Source of the DNA: DAOTWC01 sp048499435
Lineage (GTDB): Bacteria > Chloroflexota > Anaerolineae > Aggregatilineales > Phototrophicaceae
Direction of reading: 5' to 3'
DNA: 64,000 nt
Assembly: GCA_048499435.1 (NCBI GenBank)
Contig: JASNZW010000001.1
Span: 248,001 to 312,000 of the forward strand
Of this stretch, positions 59,283 to 64,000 are shown piece after piece. How positions within the stretch are numbered: position 1 is the stretch's first letter; the number at the start of each line of letters is the position of its first letter. Position numbers and translations under genes: made by a program. The notes below the pieces were generated by a model that was given only the letters and a program-made list of their open reading frames with translations, was not told the DNA's origin and made no database searches.

Positions 59283-59918
59283 CTACGCCCGGTCGCCCAG
59301 GCGGCGTTCGGTCCCGCTGAGCAGGCGCTGGATGTTGTCGCGGAAACGGTAGAGCATGAGCGCCAGCGCCAGCGGCGCGTACAGCCCGTATTCCCAGGCC
59401 AGCACATGCTGACTGGAGAGCACGACGACCCAGATCGTCGCCAGGCTCAGCATCACCAGCACCGTCAGCGAGACGTAGCGCGTCAGCAGCAAAACCGCCC
59501 CGCCGATCAGGCTGACCGTCAGGACAACGTGCGGCGCGATAAGCGCCAGCGTGGCAAACGCGATTGACGCGCCTTTCCCGCCGCGCAGACGCCCGGTGAT
59601 GCGCACGACAAACACCGACCAGTTGTGGCCGACGATGGCCGCCAGCGCGGCGGCCGCCGTCGCCGCCGCCAGGTCATGCGGCAGCAGCACGCGCGCCAGC
59701 ACAATCGCGACGATGCCCTTGCTCATGTCGAGCAGCCACACCAGGATGCCCCACTTCAGGTTAAGCGCGCGGGCCACGTTGGTCGCGCCCATATTGCCGC
59801 TGCCGATTTCAAAAATATTTACGCCGTGCGCCCGGCAGACAATATCCGCTGTCGGGATCGCGCCGATAAGATAGCTGACTGCAATTAACGCTATCCACAA
59901 GATAAGGTCTGTATTCAT
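59283..59918 (-). CDS. plsY: Glycerol-3-phosphate acyltransferase PlsY
   Basis: 211 residues from ATG 59918. PlsY acylates glycerol-3-phosphate from acyl-phosphate at the membrane, the first step of phospholipid synthesis. The motifs SYLIGAIPTADIVC (first loop), GSGNMGATNVARALNLKWG and LLDMSKGIVAIVLA (loop 2), and RGGKGASIAFATL (third) are complete, and five or more helices are visible. It lies behind the lipoprotein gene with a 26-bp gap. Confidence 0.94.
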   Translation of the reverse strand: MNTDLILWIALIAVSYLIGAIPTADIVCRAHGVNIFEIGSGNMGATNVARALNLKWGILVWLLDMSKGIVAIVLARVLLPHDLAAATAAAALAAIVGHNWSVFVVRITGRLRGGKGASIAFATLALIAPHVVLTVSLIGGAVLLLTRYVSLTVLVMLSLATIWVVVLSSQHVLAWEYGLYAPLALALMLYRFRDNIQRLLSGTERRLGDRA

Positions 59919-60101
59919 CGTTACCCGTTACCTCATGTATATACCTGGTAGAACGGCAAACGGCTAAAGGCTTCACGACAGTTCAACAGTATAGCTTTAA
60001 AACCCGCGCTCACGCACAAAGTGACGCTTTGCTCACACGCCTCTCATGAACACGCGCCCCAGCCCCCTAAAAACAGCCGGGACAAAACGCCGCCGGGGTG
60101 C

Positions 60102-60107
60102 TAGAAT
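60102..60107 (+). promoter_or_regulatory. -10 box (TAGAAT) placed for a leaderless transcript
   Basis: The box ends eight bases before ATG 60115, so a start of transcription seven or so bases downstream would fall on the start codon. No Shine-Dalgarno is present. This fits a leaderless mRNA. Confidence 0.4.
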
Positions 60108-60114
60108 ACCCGCC

Positions 60115-61185
60115 ATGCTGCGCCGAACTGCGTTGATCTGCCTGCTGCTGCTGGGCTGTGCCGCCGCCGCGCGCGCCCAGGACAGCGTTGACCTGCTGAA
60201 CCGGGTGAACAGCCTGCGCGCGTCGCTGGGCCTGCCGGCCTATCGCGTCAGCGCCGCGCTGACCGCCGCCGCGCAAAGCCAGGCCGAGTGGATGGCCAGC
60301 TCTGGCGTGATCTCGCACCAGCGGCCTGACGGCAGCGGGCCGCGCACGCGCGCTGTCGCCGCCGGCTACCCCTCTACCGACGTGAGTGAGAACATCTACG
60401 GCGGAACCCGCGCCGGCGCTGACTCAGCGTGGACTTTCTGGGTCAACTCACCCATTCACTACAACGGCATGACCAACGCACGCTACCAGGAAATCGGCAT
60501 CGGCACGGCGCGCGGCAGCGACCTGACCACGTTCGTCCTCGTGTTCGGCGGCCCTGGCGGGCCAGCGCCCGCCGCCGCCCGCGCGGGCGGCGCCAGCGCC
60601 AGCGCGCCGCAGGCCCCGCCCTCGTATGTGGTGGGCCAGGACGCCTTCGGCAACATCATGCATGAGGTGCAGCCGGGCGATACGCTGGGCGACATCGCGC
60701 TCATCTACGGCTACACCTGGGACGACATCGCCTATATGAAGCAGCTCAACGGCCTTGACGACAACCGTCTGCTGGAGGTCGGCTCAGTCTTTCTGGTCCC
60801 GCCGCACGACGGCACCTTCACGCCCACGCCCGGCGGCGCCGCCCCCACCGCCGCCGCGCCCGCCGCCGACAGCGCGGCGCAGGCGGCCGCGTCGCCCACG
60901 CCAACCGCCAGCCCCACCGCCACCGCCACCGCGCCGCCGTCCCCCCGCGCGATCGCCACCGCCGCCGCTATGCCAGAGGTGATCGCGCTGGTGCCGCCCG
61001 CCAGCACCGGCACGCCGGTCGCGCTGGCCGCGGCGGCGAACGCGGTTCCAGCCGCCGCCACCGGCAGCACCATCACCCGCAGCAGCGCCATCTCGCCGGC
61101 GCTGGTCGCGGCGCTGGTGCTTCAGGTCGGCCTGTTAATCGCCGCCGGCGTGGAGTTCGCCCGCCGCTGGCGGCGGCGGCGCTGA
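60115..61185 (+). CDS. Exported CAP/SCP-domain protein with LysM and C-terminal anchor
   Basis: 356 residues from ATG 60115, chosen because the signal peptide MLRRTALICLLLLGCAAAAR starts there. The CAP (SCP/PR1) domain, residues about 25-155, has QSQAEWMASSGVISHQRPDG, SENIYGGTRAGADSAWTFWV and HYNGMTNARYQEIGIG with the usual His/Glu pairs. A LysM motif follows (VQPGDTLGDIALIYGYTWDD, IAYMKQLNGL), then a Thr/Ala/Pro-rich stretch (SPTPTASPTATATAPPSPRA) and a C-terminal helix ALVAALVLQVGLLIAAGVEF with RRWRRRR. It is probably an envelope protein binding peptidoglycan. The role of bacterial CAP domains is open. Confidence 0.88.
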   Translation: MLRRTALICLLLLGCAAAARAQDSVDLLNRVNSLRASLGLPAYRVSAALTAAAQSQAEWMASSGVISHQRPDGSGPRTRAVAAGYPSTDVSENIYGGTRAGADSAWTFWVNSPIHYNGMTNARYQEIGIGTARGSDLTTFVLVFGGPGGPAPAAARAGGASASAPQAPPSYVVGQDAFGNIMHEVQPGDTLGDIALIYGYTWDDIAYMKQLNGLDDNRLLEVGSVFLVPPHDGTFTPTPGGAAPTAAAPAADSAAQAAASPTPTASPTATATAPPSPRAIATAAAMPEVIALVPPASTGTPVALAAAANAVPAAATGSTITRSSAISPALVAALVLQVGLLIAAGVEFARRWRRRR

Positions 61186-61187
61186 CC

Positions 61188-61616
61188 ATGCGGCGCTATC
61201 TGCGCGCGCTGGTTGTGACGCTGCGCCGTGCGCTGCGCGGCGAGCCGCCCCCCCATGCCGACTTGTACGCCTGGATGGATCGCACGCTGGCGCTGGTGGC
61301 CCAGGTCGAAAAGGCGGCCGCCGCCGCCCGCCTCGACACCGCCGCCGTGCGCGTGCGCGTGGACGGGCGCGACGACAGCATGGCGCTCATCCTCGGCGCG
61401 GTCGCTTACCACGCCCACACTGAATATCGCTACGTGCTGCGCCACACAGCAGCCGGCGCGCAGCTCATGCTGCAAGCCAGCAACTTCAACGACCAGTACC
61501 GCATCGAGCGCCTGCACGACGCCGTCGCCAGCGCGCCCGTGCGCCAGCCGCTGGCCGCGCTGCACCGGCATTTAAGCGCCTTTCCTGCACAAAATTCACA
61601 GGCGCGAAGCCAGTAA
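61188..61616 (+). CDS. Hypothetical protein, function unknown
   Basis: 142 residues from ATG 61188, three bases after the CAP-LysM stop, so likely in the same transcript. A basic amphipathic N-terminus (RRYLRALVVTLRRALRG) precedes a small domain with TLALVAQVEKAAAAARLDTA, VRVRVDGRDDSMALILGAV and AHTEYRYVLRHTAAGAQ. No signal peptide or membrane helix. The family is not recognised. Confidence 0.65.
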   Translation: MRRYLRALVVTLRRALRGEPPPHADLYAWMDRTLALVAQVEKAAAAARLDTAAVRVRVDGRDDSMALILGAVAYHAHTEYRYVLRHTAAGAQLMLQASNFNDQYRIERLHDAVASAPVRQPLAALHRHLSAFPAQNSQARSQ

Positions 61617-61677
61617 TTAAATACCGTGAAGAATTTATGAATATTGTCGCAAAGCTGCAAAAACAAGCCTTTATCTA

Positions 61678-61707
61678 TTGACTGCCAATTCTAAGTTGTG
61701 GTATCTT
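61678..61707 (+). promoter_or_regulatory. Promoter of the pilin gene
   Basis: TTGACT (61678-61683) and TATCTT (61702-61707) are 18 bases apart, in an AT-rich 147-bp gap 57 bases before the pilin start. This is the clearest -35/-10 pair in the window. Confidence 0.6.
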
Positions 61708-61763
61708 GTAATCAAGCCGGAGACGGCAAAATCATTCACTAATTATCTAAGGGAGTTCTCATC

Positions 61764-61910
61764 ATGCTGTACATGCCTCGCGAAGAAGGTCAGGGTCTGG
61801 TCGAATACGCGCTCATCCTGGTTCTGGTCGCCGTCGTGGTGATCGTCATCCTGGCGCTGCTCGGCCCGGCAATCGGCGGTATCTTCTCGAACCTCATCAA
61901 CAGCCTCTAA
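61764..61910 (+). CDS. Flp/Fap-type class IVb pilin
   Basis: A 48-residue protein from ATG 61764 with GGGAG nine bases upstream. The short leader MLYMPREEG, then QGLVEYALILVLVAVVVIVI and ALLGPAIGGIFSNLINSL, is the Flp pilin pattern: prepilin peptidase would cut near the G before QGLVEY, leaving the Glu at position 5 of the mature protein, and the long hydrophobic helix packs into the fibre. It has its own promoter and a perfect terminator, allowing high expression. No tad assembly genes are in the window, so they are elsewhere. Confidence 0.9.
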   Translation: MLYMPREEGQGLVEYALILVLVAVVVIVILALLGPAIGGIFSNLINSL

Positions 61911-61932
61911 ATCGGTTCCGTAACAGCCACCG

Positions 61933-61963
61933 GGGCGGCCCAAATGGGCCGCCCTCTTTTTTT
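61933..61963 (+). terminator. Intrinsic terminator after the pilin gene
   Basis: A perfect 9-bp GC-rich stem (61933-61941 with 61946-61954) around AAAT is followed by TCTTTTTTT. Confidence 0.92.
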
Positions 61964-61976
61964 CCCCCTGGCGCGG

Positions 61977-61982
61977 TATAAT
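61977..61982 (+). promoter_or_regulatory. -10 box (TATAAT) for the 62015 gene
   Basis: TATAAT lies 33 bases before the TTG start at 62015, just downstream of the pilin terminator. Confidence 0.45.
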
Positions 61983-62014
61983 CCCCGCCGCGTCTGACGG
62001 GAGACTGAACGTTT

Positions 62015-62614
62015 TTGACCGCCTCTGCATCATCCAATGGCCGCCTGACCGCCGCCGCGCTGCTGGCTGAACTCGACACGCGGCCCGCCGACGGCGCGCA
62101 CCTGACCGCGCTGGCGCAGTTCTACCTGGACGCCGCGACAACCGACGCTGACCGCGCCGCGCTGCGCGCCGCCGTCGCCGCGCGCCCGGCGCTGTGCGCC
62201 GCTTTCGAGCGCTTTTACCGTGAGGACACGCCAGAGCGCGACCCGCTGCGCTATTTTGTCCTCAGCCTGGCGATGATCGCGCTCACCGGCGGCCAACCGC
62301 GCCCGCGCCGGGCGCGCGCCGCGCTGGCTGCCCTGGCGCGCTTCGCCCGCCGCCACGCGATAGATCCACAGCCCTACCTGGCCGAAATGGAGAGCATCGC
62401 CGGGCCGGAAACCGCCCACCTGTTTCGTGCCGCGCGGCGCGCCCCCGGCCGCCGCTATATCCTGCTGCACGGTCTGCTGCTGGCGCTGCTCGCCGGCGGC
62501 GCGCTGCTGTTCGAAACGGCGCTGTCGGGGATGCTGCGCGCCGGCGCACTGCTGGCCCTGCTGGCTGTGGTCGCCGCCGGCCAGCTCTACCTGCTTTACC
62601 GCCGCTATGGCTGA
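62015..62614 (+). CDS. Hypothetical protein with two C-terminal membrane helices
   Basis: 199 residues from TTG 62015, with GGGAGA 11 bases upstream; no ATG or GTG gives a better fit. A helical cytosolic part (GRLTAAALLAELDTRPADGA, ALRAAVAARPALCAAFERFY, ALAALARFARRHAIDPQPYL) precedes two short helices (YILLHGLLLALLAGGALLFE, MLRAGALLALLAVVAAGQLY). The end overlaps the start of the metallopeptidase gene by 8 bp, which suggests coupling. The family is not recognised. Confidence 0.65.
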   Translation: MTASASSNGRLTAAALLAELDTRPADGAHLTALAQFYLDAATTDADRAALRAAVAARPALCAAFERFYREDTPERDPLRYFVLSLAMIALTGGQPRPRRARAALAALARFARRHAIDPQPYLAEMESIAGPETAHLFRAARRAPGRRYILLHGLLLALLAGGALLFETALSGMLRAGALLALLAVVAAGQLYLLYRRYG

Positions 62615-63107
62615 TACACCAGCCGACGGCATCCGGGTGCTGGTGCGTCACCAGCGCCGCACCAGCCTGATGATGCGCGCCACCCACGCCGGCATCGAAG
62701 TCTATGTGCCGCTGTGGCTGCCGAAAGACAGCCGGACGGTGCGGGCGTTTATCGCGCAGGGGCTGGAGCAGCTTGCCGACAAAGTGCCGCCCACCCCGCC
62801 CGAACAGACCAGCCCGGCGGCGCTGCGCGCCCTGGTGGACACGTGGGCGGCGCGCATGGCGGCGCCGCCGGCCCGCGTGACGCTGCGCGCCATGCAGCGC
62901 AAATGGGGGTCATGCTCGAAGCGCGGGCACATCACGCTGAACACGGCGCTGTGCTGGCTGCCGCCGCGCCTGGCCGAATACGTGGTGGTGCACGAGCTGG
63001 CGCACCTGCGCGTGTTTAATCATGGCCGCGAATTCAAGGCGCTGCTGCGCCAGCACCTGCCTGATTGGGAAGAACGCGCGCGCGACCTGCGCGCCTGGCG
63101 CCTGTAG
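62607..63107 (+). CDS. YgjP-type M48-like metallopeptidase (DUF45)
   Basis: 166 residues from ATG 62607. Zinc-binding VVVHELAHLRVFNHGREF gives HExxH plus the third His, with the usual upstream TLRAMQRKWGSCSKRGHITL, the hallmark of the DUF45/YgjP family. The N-terminal strand pair (VLVRHQRRTSLMMRATHAG, EVYVPLWLPKDSR) is typical too. The proteolytic target is unknown; relatives have links to nucleic-acid-bound substrates. The reading frame overlaps the preceding gene by 8 bp. Confidence 0.9.
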   Translation: MADTPADGIRVLVRHQRRTSLMMRATHAGIEVYVPLWLPKDSRTVRAFIAQGLEQLADKVPPTPPEQTSPAALRALVDTWAARMAAPPARVTLRAMQRKWGSCSKRGHITLNTALCWLPPRLAEYVVVHELAHLRVFNHGREFKALLRQHLPDWEERARDLRAWRL

Positions 63108-63191
63108 AGCGGGCGGCCTAACAGCGTAAAAATATGCGGATTCCCTAACAAAGTAAACAATTTTTACAGTTCTTTGCAAGGTGACTGCCCT

Positions 63192-63197
63192 TATAAT
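63192..63197 (+). promoter_or_regulatory. -10 box (TATAAT) for the exported protein gene
   Basis: TATAAT lies 110 bases before ATG 63308, in an AT-rich gap that begins at 63108. It leaves a leader of about 105 bases. Confidence 0.4.
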
Positions 63198-63307
63198 GCG
63201 ATAGATCAGATCGCCGCCGCGCAGGTGTTTGCGCGCCGCGTTCATTCGCGCAATGTCTTCTTCGTTCCCGGCAAGGCATTGCCATTAGACGTAACTGGAG
63301 CAGCGCA

Positions 63308-64000
63308 ATGTCTACGTTCTCAGCCCATCGGCGCCCACGCGCCTTAGCTGCCCTCACTCTGCTGCTGCTCTCGCTTCAACTGGCGGGCGCGCTGGCGCAG
63401 GACACCCCGCCCACCGCGCCGCCCGAAACGACGGCGACGCTCGTACCGCCAACGGCGGCCAGCACGCCCACGCCCGCGCCCACGGAGCCAGCCACCGCGA
63501 CCGCTGTCCCGCCCACCGCTACGCCTGCGCCTGAAACTGCCAGCGAGACGCCGCTGCCGGAAACAACCGGCGAACCCGCGCCCGAAACCACCGACGAAGC
63601 GCCCGCGACCGCCACCAACACGCCCGCCGCGCCGCCGTCCGCCACCCTTATTCCCGCCGAGCCACCGCTGGCGCTGCTGGCCAGCGATCTGTTTGAGGGC
63701 GCGGCCTTCGAGGGCTGGCTGGTGGGCGCGGGCTGGTCGCTGGCCCCGGCCGACGCAGGCCAGTCGGCGCGGACCGCCGCCGCCAGCCCGCTGGTGTGGG
63801 CCGGCGGGCCATACCTGAACGCGGCCGCGCAGGCGCGCTTCCTGCTGCCGAACGGCGGCGCGGCCGCCATCAGCGTGCGCTACAGCGCCGAAACGCTGGC
63901 CTATGCCGCCGCGCTGGCCGCCAGCGGGCAGGTCACGCTTTACCGCGCCGGCGCGCCCGTCGCCTTCGCCACCGTCGCGCCTGTCGGCCCGGATGAGTGG
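63308..64000 (+). CDS. Exported Thr/Pro-rich protein, cut by the window edge
   Basis: 231 residues are visible from ATG 63308; the frame is still open at the end of the window. A signal peptide with ALAALTLLLLSLQLAGALAQ is followed by about 80 residues of Thr/Pro/Ala/Glu linker (TPTPAPTEPATATAVPPTA and similar) and the start of a beta-rich domain (LLASDLFEGAAFEGWLVGAG, WAGGPYLNAAAQARFLLPNG) that looks like a jelly-roll or carbohydrate-binding fold. The full size and function cannot be judged. Start chosen on the signal peptide; no strong Shine-Dalgarno. Confidence 0.8.
   Translation, partial: MSTFSAHRRPRALAALTLLLLSLQLAGALAQDTPPTAPPETTATLVPPTAASTPTPAPTEPATATAVPPTATPAPETASETPLPETTGEPAPETTDEAPATATNTPAAPPSATLIPAEPPLALLASDLFEGAAFEGWLVGAGWSLAPADAGQSARTAAASPLVWAGGPYLNAAAQARFLLPNGGAAAISVRYSAETLAYAAALAASGQVTLYRAGAPVAFATVAPVGPDEW

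Overview
This is a contiguous stretch of a GC-rich bacterial chromosome, most likely from a member of the Chloroflexota (Anaerolineae-like), probably a metagenome-derived genome. The lineage call is an inference. It rests on Thr/Pro-rich TPTPT linkers in several exported or membrane proteins, on the trio histidine phosphatase / DUF3090 / SCO1664-type kinase-like protein otherwise best known from Actinobacteria, and on a mix of Gram-positive-like and Gram-negative-like families. No rRNA, tRNA, CRISPR array, phage or insertion sequence was recognised. Gene starts are often ATG with a clear Shine-Dalgarno, and several neighbouring genes overlap by 4 nt (ATGA or GTGA). TATAAT-like -10 boxes are readily seen in the gaps.

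Layout. 0-4 kb: the 3' part of an acyl-CoA carboxylase biotin-carboxylase subunit that stops where its family normally continues, then three DUF4230 genes on the minus strand (one frameshifted). About 1.2-3.0 kb is clearly more AT-rich than its surroundings. 4-7.6 kb: an unrecognised Ser-rich, coiled-coil protein followed by a DUF4062-transmembrane-TPR protein, with two operator-like palindromes upstream. 8-16 kb: a FolC-like ligase, a membrane-anchored phospholipase D-like protein, an atypical Gfo/Idh/MocA oxidoreductase, the translationally coupled phosphatase/DUF3090/SCO1664 trio and a divergent sugar-nucleotide epimerase. 16-26 kb: a phosphoesterase, a receiver-histidine kinase hybrid, a methyltransferase, an ECF sigma factor with a small membrane partner, mfd, a YbaK deacylase, a small CxxC protein and a membrane glycosidase. 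26.2-26.5 kb: a repeat island. 26.7-36 kb: a peptide/amino-acid utilisation block (M20 dipeptidase, pepT, MFS, pepA, AbgT-type transporter, a second paralogous MFS).

36-47 kb: a TRIC channel, a Vps62/NPP1-like surface protein with coiled coil and membrane tail, and then a dense run of small membrane and stress-type families (Bax inhibitor-1, DUF1269 twice, DUF4203 twice, HdeD/DUF308, DUF6325, SHOCT and two unrecognised membrane proteins). 47-53 kb: an operon of SDR epimerase, HAD hydrolase and shikimate-kinase-like protein, then malQ, and on the other strand lipB, a dienelactone-hydrolase-like protein and an acetyltransferase. 53.5-64 kb: an M42 aminopeptidase, an AidB-like acyl-CoA dehydrogenase with an operator-like palindrome at its promoter, a flavin/F420-type oxidoreductase, a heparinase-like protein, plsY, a CAP-LysM exported protein, a free-standing Flp-type pilin with its own promoter and terminator, a YgjP-type metallopeptidase and the start of an exported Thr/Pro-rich protein cut by the window edge.

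The most unusual themes are: (i) the orphan protein/DUF4062-TPR pair at 4.0-7.6 kb, a candidate two-gene sensor-effector unit; (ii) the membrane-stress gene cluster at 39-47 kb; (iii) several enzymes in close proximity that lack hallmark catalytic residues (SDR without YxxxK, shikimate kinase without a Walker A lysine, dienelactone hydrolase with Gly at the nucleophile position); and (iv) the broken carboxylase/DUF4230 junction with its exact 30-bp repeat.
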